Shown: piece after piece, positions 44,074 through 53,950 of the stretch
Numbering within the stretch: the first letter of the stretch is position 1
How the letters are laid out: every line of letters begins with the position of its first letter
The notes under the pieces: generated by a model
Databases searched by the model: none
What the model saw: only the letters and a program-made list of their open reading frames with translations
What the model was told of the DNA's origin: nothing
Assembly (NCBI GenBank): GCA_049840935.1
Contig: JASGJA010000004.1
Coordinates: 1 to 64,000 of the forward strand
Source of the DNA: Mesorhizobium_G sp049840935
GTDB taxonomy: Bacteria; Pseudomonadota; Alphaproteobacteria; Rhizobiales; Rhizobiaceae
Length of the DNA: 64,000 nucleotides
Reading direction: 5' to 3'
Position numbers and translations under genes: made by a program

Positions 44074-45315
44074 TCAAGCCTGAGCGGCAACGCGGCGAGG
44101 TTCAGAGGTTTCAGGTGACGGAAGAGCCTCCGTTGCCGGCGCGGCCACAGGAGACAATACCGGCGGTTCAACCGGCTCAATAAACTCCAATTCGCGCAGC
44201 CATTCGCGCCAGATTGCCACCAGCAGCGCCATAAGCACCGGACCGATGAAGAGGCCGAGCAGGCCCATGGTTTTCACGCCACCGATAAGGCCAAAAAAAG
44301 TTGGGAGGAAAGGCAGCTTGATCGGTCCACCAACCAGTTTCGGGCGCAGCGTCTTGTCGACGATGAAGAGTTCAACAGCACCCCACGCAAAGAGCGCGAG
44401 ACCGGCAAACATCGAACCGCTCGAAACCAGATAGAGCGAGACAAGCGTGAATGATAGCGGCGCACCGCCGGGGATCATCGCCATAAGCCCGGTGAGCACG
44501 CCGAGCGTGACCGGCGATGGCACGCCAGCGAGCCAATAGGCGATGCCGAGAACAACACCCTCGCCGATGGCGATAAGCGTCATACCTGTGACGGTAGAAC
44601 TGATCGTGGCGGGGACGACACGCGAAAGGCGCTCCCAACGCGTTGGCAAAATGCGCTCACCAAGGCGATCCATCTTGGCGACAAAATCTTCGCCATCACG
44701 GTAGATGAAAAACAGGGTGATAAGCAAAAACAGCATGGTGAGGAAGCTGTTGAACGCGCTGCCGCCTGCAGCCAACACGCCGCGATAAATGCTGCCGACA
44801 TTCGCACCGCTGACGATATAAATCAGCTCGCCGATTGCGCCGGGAGGGCCGACATGCTCGCGCCACTGCTGATCCAGCCAGTCGCCCACGCCGGGCAGAT
44901 GCGCGATCCACGCCGGGGTGGGCGCGCCGTGGCGATTGGTTTCAATCGCCCACGCGAGCCACTCGCTGACCTCGTTGGCCGCGTAGCTGGCGGCATAGGA
45001 AATCGGAATGACCAGCCCCACGACGATCAAGATGATTGCGATGGTGGCAGCGAGCGTACGGCTACCATCCACCGCATGAAGCAAACGGCGATAAATTGGC
45101 CAGCTCGCAAAGCCAATGACGGACGCTGCGAGCACAGGCACCAGAAAGCCGTGGAAGAAGTAGATGCCAGCGACGAAGATGAGAACCAGCAGCCATCGCG
45201 CCAGACTAAGCGGCGAAACAAGCGCTGCGCGCAACGGCGCAGCTTGCCCGAAAAAGCGCGGCTCTCTTTCAGTTCTTGTCGTACCCGGTCGGCTCACGCC
45301 CGCCTGCCCCACCAT
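44074..45315 (-). CDS. AI-2E-family transporter
   Basis: 413 residues. Two N-terminal membrane helices (ARWLLVLIFVAGIYFFHGFLV), a loop, and a C-terminal bundle containing PSPVTLGVLTGLMAMIPGGAPLSF and GLFIGPVLMALLVAIWREWL, as in AI-2E (PerM/TqsA) proteins. The polar C-terminal tail is proline- and alanine-rich. Substrate not predictable. Confidence 0.85.
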   Translation of the reverse strand: MVGQAGVSRPGTTRTEREPRFFGQAAPLRAALVSPLSLARWLLVLIFVAGIYFFHGFLVPVLAASVIGFASWPIYRRLLHAVDGSRTLAATIAIILIVVGLVIPISYAASYAANEVSEWLAWAIETNRHGAPTPAWIAHLPGVGDWLDQQWREHVGPPGAIGELIYIVSGANVGSIYRGVLAAGGSAFNSFLTMLFLLITLFFIYRDGEDFVAKMDRLGERILPTRWERLSRVVPATISSTVTGMTLIAIGEGVVLGIAYWLAGVPSPVTLGVLTGLMAMIPGGAPLSFTLVSLYLVSSGSMFAGLALFAWGAVELFIVDKTLRPKLVGGPIKLPFLPTFFGLIGGVKTMGLLGLFIGPVLMALLVAIWREWLRELEFIEPVEPPVLSPVAAPATEALPSPETSEPRRVAAQA

Positions 45316-45378
45316 ACTATTTTATTACGTTAGCCTAAAATAACAACGCAGTAAAAGTCAAAGCATAAATATAACGGA

Positions 45379-47664
45379 CTAGGCAAACTTGCCGCTTCTC
45401 GGAAAGCCCTTCGGAACCAGCCGCCCAGCGGCAGCACGGTTGCCCAACCATTCGCCAAGTTCCTCGCGGGTTTTGACGAAATTGCGCTCGGCGGAATCCT
45501 GCCATGACAAGCCGGATGCCATCGTGAACACCTTGATGTCCAGCGTTCCACCATCCTTGTAGCGCTGAAGACGCACGCCCTTGCCGCGCACCATTTCCGG
45601 TATCTCGGTCAGCGCAAACACCAGCAATTTCCGGTTTTCACCAACAATGGCAACGTAGTCACCCTCCACCGTCACGCAGCGCACGGCTTCATCTGGCGAC
45701 TTGACGTTCATCACCTGCTTGCCCTTGCGTGTATTCGCAACGACCTCGGATTCCGGCACGACGAATCCGTAACCCTCATGCGAAGCAAGAAGCAGCTTGC
45801 GCTTGGGATCGTGCACGAATGCGGTCACGATATCTTGATCGTTTTCCATATCCACAATGATGCGGATTGGCTCGCCGTGGCCGCGCCCGCCGGGCAAGCG
45901 GTCCGCGCCTATGGTGTAGAACTTGCCGCCCGTGGTGAAGACGAGAATCTTGTCCGTAGTCTGCGCCGGAAAAGCGAGCTTGAGGCCGTCGCCTTCCTTG
46001 AATGTCAAAGTGCTGTAATCGGACATGTGACCGCGCATGGCGCGCAGCCAACCCTTTTCCGACACGACAACCGTGACCGGCTCCTTCTCGACCATCGCGT
46101 GGTGGATTTCGGTATCGTCATGCTCCGGCGCATCGGCAAATTGCGTACGGCGACGGCCAATATCGGTGTGCGAGCTGAATTTGTCGCGGATCTTCTCGAT
46201 TTCCCAGCGGACCGTTTTCCATTGCTTGGCTTCGGATGCAAGCAACGCCTCGATCTGCGCCTTCTCTTCCGTAAGTGCGTCGAACTCCTTGCGGATTTCG
46301 ATCTCCTCCAGCTTGCGCAACTGGCGCAGGCGCAGGTTGAGGATGGCTTCGGCCTGCACATCGGTGAGCGACCATTTGGCCATCATCACCTGCTTGGGCT
46401 CGTCCTCCTCACGGATGATGCGGATGACCTCATCGATATTGATGTAAGCGATTAGGAAACCGGCGAGGATTTCCAGCCGGCGCTCAATATCGGCCAGCCG
46501 ATGCTTCGAGCGGCGAATGAGCACTTCGCGACGATGGTCGAGCCACTCACGCAGCACATCGCGCAGCGAGAGCACATTCGGCACCTTGCCGCGCGAAAGC
46601 ACGTTCATGTTGAGCGGGAAGCGGCTCTCAAGATCGGTGAGCTTGAACAGCGACTCCATGAGGATCGCAGCCTCGACCGAACGGCTTTTCGGCACGAGCA
46701 CGAGGCGAATGTCCTCGGCGCTTTCGTCGCGCACATCGTCCAGCAGCGGCAATTTGCGGGCGAGCAGGAGCTCGGCGATTTTCTCGACCAGACGCGACTT
46801 CTGCACACCGTAAGGAATTTCAGTGACGATGACCTGATAGGTGCCGCGCCCCTGATCCTCGACGCTCCACTTGGCCCGCACACGAAAACCGCCGCGACCG
46901 GTTTTATAAGCTTCGAGAATAGAGGCATAGCCATCGATGATGATGCCACCGGTCGGGAAATCCGGCCCGCGCACCATGTTCTCGTCGGGGTCGGTAGGAT
47001 GCGGCTCGCGTGTCAGCAAATCCTCGACGGTGGCGTCAGGGTTATCGATGAGATGCAGCGCGGCCTTGCAAAGCTCAGCAGCATTGTGCGGCGGAATCGA
47101 AGTCGCCATGCCGACCGCGATGCCCGACGAGCCATTGGCTAGCAGGTTCGGGAACGCGCCGGGAAGCACGACCGGCTCCTCGTCTTCCTCATTGTATGTC
47201 GGGCGGAAATCGACCGCGTCTTCGGTGATGCCGGAGAGAATTTCGCTCGCGACCTCGGTCATTCGCGCTTCGGTGTAGCGCATGGCGGCGGCGTTATCGC
47301 CATCGATATTGCCGAAATTGCCCTGCCCGTCCACAAGCGGGTAGCGCATGGAGAAATCCTGCGCCAAGCGAACCAGCGCGTCATAGATGGACTGGTCGCC
47401 GTGCGGATGGAACTTGCCCATGACCTCGCCGACGATGCGCGCGCACTTGGCAAAGCCCTGATCCGGGTTCAGGCGCAGCAAACGCATGGCATGCATGATG
47501 CGGCGGTGGACCGGTTTCAGGCCATCGCGGACATCAGGCAAGGCGCGGTGCATGATCGTAGACAAGGCATAGGCCAGATAGCGCTCTTCGAGCGCTGCCT
47601 TCAGATCAACCGCTTCAATATGTTCCCCGCCATCGGAAGGCGGCGGGACAAGGCTTTTTCCCAT
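45379..47664 (-). CDS. parC: DNA topoisomerase IV subunit A
   Basis: 761 residues. The breakage-reunion domain includes MRYTEARMTEVASEIL with the catalytic tyrosine (about residue 130), and HPHGDQSIYDALVRLAQDF (quinolone region). The C-terminal beta-propeller holds DGLKLAFPAQTTDKILVFTTG-like repeats. The length is typical of alphaproteobacterial ParC. It decatenates chromosomes together with ParE. Confidence 0.96.
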   Translation of the reverse strand: MGKSLVPPPSDGGEHIEAVDLKAALEERYLAYALSTIMHRALPDVRDGLKPVHRRIMHAMRLLRLNPDQGFAKCARIVGEVMGKFHPHGDQSIYDALVRLAQDFSMRYPLVDGQGNFGNIDGDNAAAMRYTEARMTEVASEILSGITEDAVDFRPTYNEEDEEPVVLPGAFPNLLANGSSGIAVGMATSIPPHNAAELCKAALHLIDNPDATVEDLLTREPHPTDPDENMVRGPDFPTGGIIIDGYASILEAYKTGRGGFRVRAKWSVEDQGRGTYQVIVTEIPYGVQKSRLVEKIAELLLARKLPLLDDVRDESAEDIRLVLVPKSRSVEAAILMESLFKLTDLESRFPLNMNVLSRGKVPNVLSLRDVLREWLDHRREVLIRRSKHRLADIERRLEILAGFLIAYINIDEVIRIIREEDEPKQVMMAKWSLTDVQAEAILNLRLRQLRKLEEIEIRKEFDALTEEKAQIEALLASEAKQWKTVRWEIEKIRDKFSSHTDIGRRRTQFADAPEHDDTEIHHAMVEKEPVTVVVSEKGWLRAMRGHMSDYSTLTFKEGDGLKLAFPAQTTDKILVFTTGGKFYTIGADRLPGGRGHGEPIRIIVDMENDQDIVTAFVHDPKRKLLLASHEGYGFVVPESEVVANTRKGKQVMNVKSPDEAVRCVTVEGDYVAIVGENRKLLVFALTEIPEMVRGKGVRLQRYKDGGTLDIKVFTMASGLSWQDSAERNFVKTREELGEWLGNRAAAGRLVPKGFPRSGKFA

Positions 47665-47830
47665 AAAGCTGCGTTAACCGAGCGAATGATTCGCGGCAAG
47701 CCCACGCGATTTTCCCATTTGCCGCCGTTGTACATCGCGGAATGACAATTTATTGCTCGTGAGCGCCTTCATTCGGTCCATAATGACCTCGAAAAGCGAC
47801 CGCATTGCAAAGACAAAAGGGATTGCATCC

Positions 47831-49024
47831 ATGTACCATCACTCGCGCCGGGCCTTGGCTTCCGCCGCCTTTGTGTTCGTAACGGCGTTTTCGACCGCAA
47901 GCACCTATGCGCAGGACGCAACCGCCGTAGCGCAGAGGCTCAAGGATGTGCTGGCCTATCAGGGTGTCGAACTCGGATGGACAACGGTAACAGGCGCCGG
48001 GAGTCATATCGAGCTTGATGGAGTGACCTATGGCGCGCCGGGACGGCCTGAAAAGCTGCCAGTCGGCAAAGTTACGCTGGAAGGCGTGACTGAGAACAAT
48101 GGCGGCTATAATATTGCGACAATTACGTTTGCACCGATTTCGCTAAAGGATCGCGGCATGTCATTCGATATGACGCCCGCGACGCTGTCGGGCGTCAAGG
48201 TGCCCGCTCCGGGCGGCACGGATTACCTTTCCACTATGCTGTTTTATGAAAGCGGCAAGATCGACCGGGCGGAAGTCAAGCAGGGCGACAAGCAGATTGG
48301 ACTGGTTGAAAACATCCATTTCAACATGACGCCGCCGAATGGTGGGCCGATGAATTTCACCGGCGCAGCCGATAAATTCACTGTGGACTTAACCACCCTG
48401 CCCGATCCGAAAACCAAGGCGATCGCGCAGGCGCTGGGTTACGAGCAGGTCACAGGAACCGTGCAGGGTGAAGGCGTATGGAACCCGCAAGACGGACGGC
48501 TGCAAATTTCGAAATATGACGTCGCGGTGGACAATGCCGGCAAGCTTGGCATGACCTTCGATCTGGGCGGCTACACGCCGGAATTCCTGACGACCATGCA
48601 GCAACTATCCAAGAAAATGGGTGAAAACCCTGGGGCAGGCAATAATCAGCAAGAGGCCGCGCAGATTATCAATCTCATGCAAGCGCTGGTTCTGAATGGA
48701 GCCTCCATTCGGTTTGATGATGCTTCGATAACCAACAAGGTGTTGAATTTCGTGGCACAGCAGCAGGGCGCCGATCCGGCGCAACTGCGCGAACAAACCA
48801 AGACGATTGTGCCTTTCCTGCTCGCTTCATCGCCCATCAAAGATGAAATGCTGAAGAAGAGCATTGCCGAGGGTGTGGCGAAATATCTGGACGACCCAAA
48901 AAGCCTGACGATCCGCGCCAACCCCTCGACACCGCAACCCTTTGCTATTCTGGGTGCGCTGGGACAAGCCGACCCCGCCTCTCTTCCCACCGCACTAGGG
49001 ATGACAGTGACAGCAAACGACTAA
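47831..49024 (+). CDS. conserved secreted protein of unknown function
   Basis: 397 residues from the ATG at 47831; an upstream in-frame start at 47753 would bury the signal. The signal peptide is clear (ALASAAFVFVTAFSTASTYAQ). The mature part is beta-rich, with repeats of the type GVTYGAPGRPEKLPVGKVTL and GVKVPAPGGTDYLSTMLFYE, and no cysteines or enzymatic motif that I see. Likely periplasmic. It is conserved beside parC in relatives as far as I recall. Confidence 0.7.
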   Translation: MYHHSRRALASAAFVFVTAFSTASTYAQDATAVAQRLKDVLAYQGVELGWTTVTGAGSHIELDGVTYGAPGRPEKLPVGKVTLEGVTENNGGYNIATITFAPISLKDRGMSFDMTPATLSGVKVPAPGGTDYLSTMLFYESGKIDRAEVKQGDKQIGLVENIHFNMTPPNGGPMNFTGAADKFTVDLTTLPDPKTKAIAQALGYEQVTGTVQGEGVWNPQDGRLQISKYDVAVDNAGKLGMTFDLGGYTPEFLTTMQQLSKKMGENPGAGNNQQEAAQIINLMQALVLNGASIRFDDASITNKVLNFVAQQQGADPAQLREQTKTIVPFLLASSPIKDEMLKKSIAEGVAKYLDDPKSLTIRANPSTPQPFAILGALGQADPASLPTALGMTVTAND

Positions 49025-49034
49025 GAACAAAAAA

Positions 49035-49063
49035 AGCCCCGCTGGATTGCGGGGCTTCTTTTT
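49035..49063. terminator. bidirectional terminator between the secreted-protein gene and the BMP gene
   Basis: AGCCCCGC (49035-49042) pairs with GCGGGGCT (49049-49056), with an A-run before and a T-run after, between two convergent genes. Confidence 0.85.
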
Positions 49064-49079
49064 GCGCTGATGGCCACAC

Positions 49080-50147
49080 TTATTGCGGCAGCTTGTCGTC
49101 GACGCCCTTCACATAGAAGTTCATGCCGAGCAAAGTCTTGTCATCGGCAACCGCGCCCGCGGCGAGGAATTCCGAGCCATCCTGCTTGGCAATCGGACCA
49201 GTAAAGGGGTTCCAGCCGCCCTTGATCTTGGCTTCGGTTTCCTGCGCCATCTTCACGACGTCTTCCGGCAGGTTGGCATAAGGAGCCATGACGACGGCGC
49301 CTTCTTTCAAACCTTCCCAACGATCTTCCGGCTTCCAGGTGCCGTCCAGCGCTGCCTTCACGCGGCTGACGTAATACGGACCCCAATCATCAACAATCGC
49401 GGTGTATTGAGCCTTCGGGGCAAACTTGGTCATGTCAGACGCCTGACCGAACCCATGCAGACCGCGCTCCTGAGCAACCTGAAGCGGGCCGGTGGAGTCG
49501 GTGTGCTGGACGATGATGTCCGCGCCCTGATCGAACAGAGCCTTTGCGGCATCAGCTTCCTTCGCCGGATCGAACCAGGTGTTGACCCAAACGATCTTGA
49601 CCTTGAAGTCCGGATTGACCGACTGCGCGCCGAGCATGAAGGAGTTGATACCCATCACGACTTCAGGGATCGGGAAGGAAACGATGTAGCCCGCAAGACC
49701 GGCTTTCGACTGCTTCGCGGCGATCTGGCCGAGGATATAACGGCCCTCATAGAAGCGCGCATTATAGATGCCCATGTTGGGAGCCATCTTGAAGCCGGTC
49801 GCGTGCTCGAACTTTACGTCCGGGAACTTCGCGGCGACTTTCAGTTCGGGGTCCATGAAGCCGAATGACGTGCCGAAAATCATCTTGCAGCCTTCACGAG
49901 CCAAACGCTCGAATGCGCGCTCAGCATCTGGACCTTCCTGCACGTTTTCGAGAAAGGCCGTCTCGACCTTGTCGCCAAGCTCCTTCTCGACCTGCAAGCG
50001 GCCCTGATCGTGCTGGTAGGAGTAGCCGAAATCGCCAACCGGGCCGACATAGACCCAGCAAGCCTTGAGTTTGTCCTGTGCGTTTGCAGCGGTGGAAAGC
50101 GCCAGCGCTCCCACTGTCAGCATCAATGCACCGATGAGTTTTTTCAT
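49080..50147 (-). CDS. BMP-family nucleoside ABC transporter, substrate-binding protein
   Basis: 355 residues. The signal peptide (KKLIGALMLTVGALALSTAANA) is followed by a PnrA/Bmp domain (LKACWVYVGPVGDFGYSYQHDQG, ERLAREGCKMIFGTSFGFMDP, GADIIVQHTDSTGPLQVAQE). GAGAGGC precedes the ATG. Longer in-frame readings upstream cross the permease gene and are not coding. Members bind purine nucleosides; the permeases and ATPase follow as a NupABC/YufNOPQ-type set. Confidence 0.9.
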   Translation of the reverse strand: MKKLIGALMLTVGALALSTAANAQDKLKACWVYVGPVGDFGYSYQHDQGRLQVEKELGDKVETAFLENVQEGPDAERAFERLAREGCKMIFGTSFGFMDPELKVAAKFPDVKFEHATGFKMAPNMGIYNARFYEGRYILGQIAAKQSKAGLAGYIVSFPIPEVVMGINSFMLGAQSVNPDFKVKIVWVNTWFDPAKEADAAKALFDQGADIIVQHTDSTGPLQVAQERGLHGFGQASDMTKFAPKAQYTAIVDDWGPYYVSRVKAALDGTWKPEDRWEGLKEGAVVMAPYANLPEDVVKMAQETEAKIKGGWNPFTGPIAKQDGSEFLAAGAVADDKTLLGMNFYVKGVDDKLPQ

Positions 50148-50167
50148 AGTCTGCCTCTCGTTGGTTG

Positions 50168-51088
50168 TTATCTGTCGGGTACGAATGCCTGACCCAGCGA
50201 TGCCGGTGTGTTCATCATCGTCAACCGCTTGTTGCGCGATATGAGCACGAGAACGACAATCGTGGCCAGATAGGGAAGCGCGGAAAGGAACTGCGACGGC
50301 ACCGGAATGCCGAATGCCTGTGCATGAAGCTGGCCAATCCAGACCGCGCCGAAAATGTAAGCACCAGCCAGCACGCGCAGCGGCCGCCACGACGCAAACA
50401 CGACCAGCGCCAGCGCTATCCAGCCGCGACCGGCGGTCATGTTCTCCACCCATTGCGGGGTGTAGACCAGCGAGAGATGCCCGCCAGCAAGGCCAGCGCA
50501 AGCACCGCCGAACATAACCGCCAGATAGCGGTAACGGATGACAGGAATGCCGAGCGCATGAGCCGAGGAATGACTGTCGCCGATGGAGCGCAGCATCAAC
50601 CCTTTTCGCGTGCGGAACAGGAACCATGAAACGGCAAAGACCAGCGCGATGGAAACATAGAAAAGCGGATCTTGCCCGAATAGCAGCTTGCCGACGATGG
50701 GAAGGTCGCTGAGGCCGGGAATGTAGAGGTTCGGCAAACGCACACCGGGCAGGCCGACGAAATTTGTGCCGATCATACCCGAAAGCCCCAACCCGAGGAT
50801 GGTAAGCGACAGGCCGGTCGCGACCTGATTGGTGGCAAGAGTCAGCGCCATGAAAGCAAAGAGCAACGAAAACAGCGCGCCAGCAATTATAGCGGCAAGC
50901 ACCCCGATCCACGGCGAACCAGTGAGATAGGCCGCGCCGAAGCCGCAGACCGCGCCCATAATCATCATGCCCTCAACGCCCAGATTCAGGACGCCAGAGC
51001 GCTCCACCACGAGTTCCCCGATAGCAGCGATGAGCAGCGGCGTGGCGGCTGTAGCGATGGTGAGCAGGATATTGACGGTGATGTCCAT
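50168..51088 (-). CDS. nucleoside ABC transporter permease
   Basis: 306 residues with eight or more hydrophobic helices. VVERSGVLNLGVEGMMIMGA and AYIFGAVWIGQLHAQAFGIPV are typical of the YufQ/NupC-type BPD_transp_2 permease. It ends 20 bases before the binding protein and shares one base with the preceding permease, so the four genes form one operon. Confidence 0.9.
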   Translation of the reverse strand: MDITVNILLTIATAATPLLIAAIGELVVERSGVLNLGVEGMMIMGAVCGFGAAYLTGSPWIGVLAAIIAGALFSLLFAFMALTLATNQVATGLSLTILGLGLSGMIGTNFVGLPGVRLPNLYIPGLSDLPIVGKLLFGQDPLFYVSIALVFAVSWFLFRTRKGLMLRSIGDSHSSAHALGIPVIRYRYLAVMFGGACAGLAGGHLSLVYTPQWVENMTAGRGWIALALVVFASWRPLRVLAGAYIFGAVWIGQLHAQAFGIPVPSQFLSALPYLATIVVLVLISRNKRLTMMNTPASLGQAFVPDR

Positions 51089-52179
51089 CAGGCGGCCTCG
51101 GTCGATTTTGCGCCAAGACCGGCGATGCGAATGCGGTAATGGATCAGTGTGTCGGAAGCGAGCACAAAGAATAGCAACATGCCCTGAAAGACACGCGCGA
51201 CCTTATCAGAAACGCCGAGCGCAGTTTGAGCGGCCTCGCCGCCGAGATAAGTGAGCGCAAGCACCAGACCAGCAGCGACGATGCCAAGCGGATTGAGGCG
51301 CCCGAGAAAGGCGACAATGATTGCGGTGAAGCCATAGCCCGGCGAAATCGACGGCTGCAACTGACCAATGGCACCGGAAACTTCGGAAATTCCAGCCAAA
51401 CCGGCAAGCGCTCCCGAAAGCAAAAATGCGAAGAAAACCATGCGGCTATATTGAAAGCCTGCAAAGCGCCCCGCCCTTGGGCTGGAGCCAAGCACGCGGA
51501 TTTCAAAACCTTTCAACATCTTCGACAGCATCAGCCAGACAAGCACAGCCGCGACAACCGCAAAGATAAAGCCCCAATTGGCGCGACCCGACATAGGCGC
51601 AAGCTCAGGCAGAACAGCAGACGGATTGAACTGCACCGATTGCGGGAAATTATAGGCCGCGGGGTCTTTCCACCAGCCGCGCACCAACCAGTCGAGGAAT
51701 AGCTGCGCGACATAAACCAACATGAGACTCGTCAGAATCTCGTTGGTGTTGAAACGTGTTTTCAGAAACGCCGGGATCGAGGCATAAGCAGCGCCGCCCG
51801 CCGCGCCCATGACCAGCATTGCAGGCAACACCCACCAGCCAACCGTTTCAGGAAACATGACCGGCAGGATGGAACCGGCGACCGCCCCCATGACGAACTG
51901 GCCTTCGGCGCCGATGTTCCAGACATTGGCGCGGTAGCACACGGCAAGACCGACCGCGATGAGAATTAGCGGGGCGGCCTTGATGGCAAGCTCGTGCAAC
52001 TGCCAGACCTGCGTGACCGGATCAATGAAGTAAGTGTAGAGCGCGGCCAGAGGATTCTTGCCGAGCGCAGCAAACAAAATGGCACCGGCGATTATGGTGA
52101 GCGCAAAGGCGATGAAGGGCGAGAGCGCCGAAAAGAGCTTTGAACGTTCAGGGCGCTTGACAAGTTCGATGCGCATCAT
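51088..52179 (-). CDS. nucleoside ABC transporter permease (second subunit)
   Basis: 363 residues. RANVWNIGAEGQFVMGAVAG is the diagnostic YufP/NupB motif, and GYGFTAIIVAFLGRLNPLGI lies in a later membrane segment. It overlaps the ATPase gene by four bases. It forms the heterodimeric channel with the next permease. Confidence 0.9.
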   Translation of the reverse strand: MMRIELVKRPERSKLFSALSPFIAFALTIIAGAILFAALGKNPLAALYTYFIDPVTQVWQLHELAIKAAPLILIAVGLAVCYRANVWNIGAEGQFVMGAVAGSILPVMFPETVGWWVLPAMLVMGAAGGAAYASIPAFLKTRFNTNEILTSLMLVYVAQLFLDWLVRGWWKDPAAYNFPQSVQFNPSAVLPELAPMSGRANWGFIFAVVAAVLVWLMLSKMLKGFEIRVLGSSPRAGRFAGFQYSRMVFFAFLLSGALAGLAGISEVSGAIGQLQPSISPGYGFTAIIVAFLGRLNPLGIVAAGLVLALTYLGGEAAQTALGVSDKVARVFQGMLLFFVLASDTLIHYRIRIAGLGAKSTEAA

Positions 52180-53753
52180 GCGGCCTCCGGATGATGCGGC
52201 TCGGTATAGCCGGGCTCTGCGCCGCCCATGAGCAGGCCGATGCGTTCGTAAGTGGCTTCCGCACGAGGCAGCGGCTTTGACAATTCGCCATTATGCATGA
52301 CGGCGATTGAGTCCGAAATCTCGAACAATTCGTCCAGATCCTGACTGATGACCAGCACCGCAGAACCGGCGCGCGCCAAAGCGATGAGCGCTTGCCGGAT
52401 GCGCGCAGCAGCTCCCGCGTCAACGCCCCATGTGGGCTGGTTGACGACCATGACGGCAGGCTGACGGTCCAACTCGCGGCCAATGATGAACTTTTGCAGA
52501 TTTCCGCCAGACAGCGAAGCAGCCTCCGGGTCCGGCGCGCTTTTGCGCACATCCATCGCCTCGATGATGCGTTGTGTGGCGTGTTGGATCATGCCGCTTT
52601 TGACGAAGCCGCCCGGCGCGACAAACGCCTTTTTATCGGTCGCGTGGCGAGAGAGCAGCAGGTTTTCCGAAAGGCGCATACGCGGCGCAGCGCCGTGGCC
52701 GAGCCGCTCTTCCGGAACGAACGCCGCGCCGAGGCTGCGGCGTGCCGATATGCCCATGCGCCCGACCGATTTGCCACGAATACGCACGGCGTCGGCGCTA
52801 TCTTGAAGCGCCTCGCCCGATACGGCTTCAAAGAACTCACCCTGACCATTGCCCGCCACACCGGCGATGCCAAGGACTTCACCCGCCTTGAGGGAGAGCC
52901 AGATGTTCTTCAAAGGCATGGAAAACGGACCGGCGGGTTTGCGGCTCAAGCCACAAATGCCAAGCAATTCCTGTGCGACGGACAAATCGATCGGGGTCCG
53001 TTCTGCTGTCGCGACGTCAGCGCCGACCATCATGCGCGCCAGCGAAGCGGCCGTTTCCTTGCGCGGATCGCACGCGCCGACAACCTTGCCGTGCCGCATT
53101 ACGGTGGCGCGGTCACAAAGCCGCTTCACCTCCTCAAGGCGATGGGAAATGTAGAGGATTGACTTGCCCTCGGCGCGCAGTCGCTCAAGCGTTTCAAATA
53201 GTTTGTCGGCTTCCTGCGGCGTGAGAACGGACGTCGGCTCGTCCAGAATAATCAAGTCCGGCTCTTGAAGCAGGCAACGCGTGATCTCGATGCGCTGGCG
53301 CTCGCCGACAGATAAGTCACCCACTAACGAATCGGGATCGAGCGGGAGGCCATAGGTTTTCGACAGGTCGCGCGCCTTGGCGGCGATTTTGTCCAGCGAC
53401 GTGCCGTCATCCAGCGACAGCGCGATGTTCTCTGCCGCTGTCAGCGCTTCAAAAAGCGAAAAATGCTGGAAAACCATGCCGATACCAAGCGATCTTGCAA
53501 CGCTTGGGCTGGTTATTTTGACCGGCTGGCCCTTCCAGAAAATCTCGCCGGATGTGGGCTCAAGCGAGCCGAACAGCATCTTTACGAGAGTTGACTTGCC
53601 CGCACCATTTTCACCCAGCAGCGCGTGAATTTCGCCTTCACGGATACCCAGATCGACATGATTGCAGGCGGTGAGTGTACCGAAAACCTTAGTCAGGCCG
53701 CGCACCTCAATGAGGTTCGCTGCCCCCTCGGCAGACTTCACCACAGACTCCAC
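52176..53753 (-). CDS. nucleoside ABC transporter ATPase (tandem domains)
   Basis: 525 residues. First domain: Walker A GENGAGKSTLVKMLFG (about 51), signature LSVGERQRIEITRCL, Walker B PDLIILDEPTSVLTP, and ISHRLEEVK. Second domain: degenerate GVAGNGQGEFFEAVSG, signature LSGGNLQKFIIGREL and VISQDLDELFEI. The degenerate second site is usual for this sugar/nucleoside class. It is the first gene of the operon. Confidence 0.92.
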   Translation of the reverse strand: MESVVKSAEGAANLIEVRGLTKVFGTLTACNHVDLGIREGEIHALLGENGAGKSTLVKMLFGSLEPTSGEIFWKGQPVKITSPSVARSLGIGMVFQHFSLFEALTAAENIALSLDDGTSLDKIAAKARDLSKTYGLPLDPDSLVGDLSVGERQRIEITRCLLQEPDLIILDEPTSVLTPQEADKLFETLERLRAEGKSILYISHRLEEVKRLCDRATVMRHGKVVGACDPRKETAASLARMMVGADVATAERTPIDLSVAQELLGICGLSRKPAGPFSMPLKNIWLSLKAGEVLGIAGVAGNGQGEFFEAVSGEALQDSADAVRIRGKSVGRMGISARRSLGAAFVPEERLGHGAAPRMRLSENLLLSRHATDKKAFVAPGGFVKSGMIQHATQRIIEAMDVRKSAPDPEAASLSGGNLQKFIIGRELDRQPAVMVVNQPTWGVDAGAAARIRQALIALARAGSAVLVISQDLDELFEISDSIAVMHNGELSKPLPRAEATYERIGLLMGGAEPGYTEPHHPEAA

Positions 53754-53760
53754 GACGCCC

Positions 53761-53791
53761 CCATCAGGCTATGTTTTTTGTTCCCTGATGG
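53761..53791 (-). promoter_or_regulatory. inverted repeat just upstream of the nucleoside transporter operon
   Basis: CCATCAGG (53761-53768) and CCTGATGG (53784-53791) flank a T-rich spacer, starting seven bases before the ATPase start codon. It could be an operator or leader hairpin that occludes the ribosome site. The rest of the gap to 53950 holds another hairpin repeat. Confidence 0.4.
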
Positions 53792-53875
53792 CAGACTACG
53801 CAATTGTTGCATCGCGGCAATCGAAATTTATACCAGACAGTAAAAATGTCGCGGGAAAAGGGAAACCCACCCAGT

Positions 53876-53906
53876 CGTCATCCTCGGTACAAGCCCGATG
53901 ATGACG
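53876..53906. repeat. dispersed palindromic repeat (CGTCATCCTCGG type)
   Basis: CGTCATCCTCGG pairs, with one mismatch, with CCGATGATGACG around a seven-base loop. This word is a frequent intergenic palindrome in Alphaproteobacteria. No coding sequence is present here. Confidence 0.55.
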
Positions 53907-53950
53907 GAGTGTCGGCATGACAGTACTCTGGCGGATGAGAGCTAGACCCT

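Noticed and set aside
50148..50912. N-terminal extension of the BMP protein upstream of MKKLIGAL
   Set aside because: It runs through the permease gene in another frame; the signal peptide and ribosome site fix the start at 50147.
53754..53950. Purine riboswitch before the nucleoside importer
   Set aside because: Only a simple inverted repeat and a dispersed palindrome are present; no three-way-junction sequence is recognisable.
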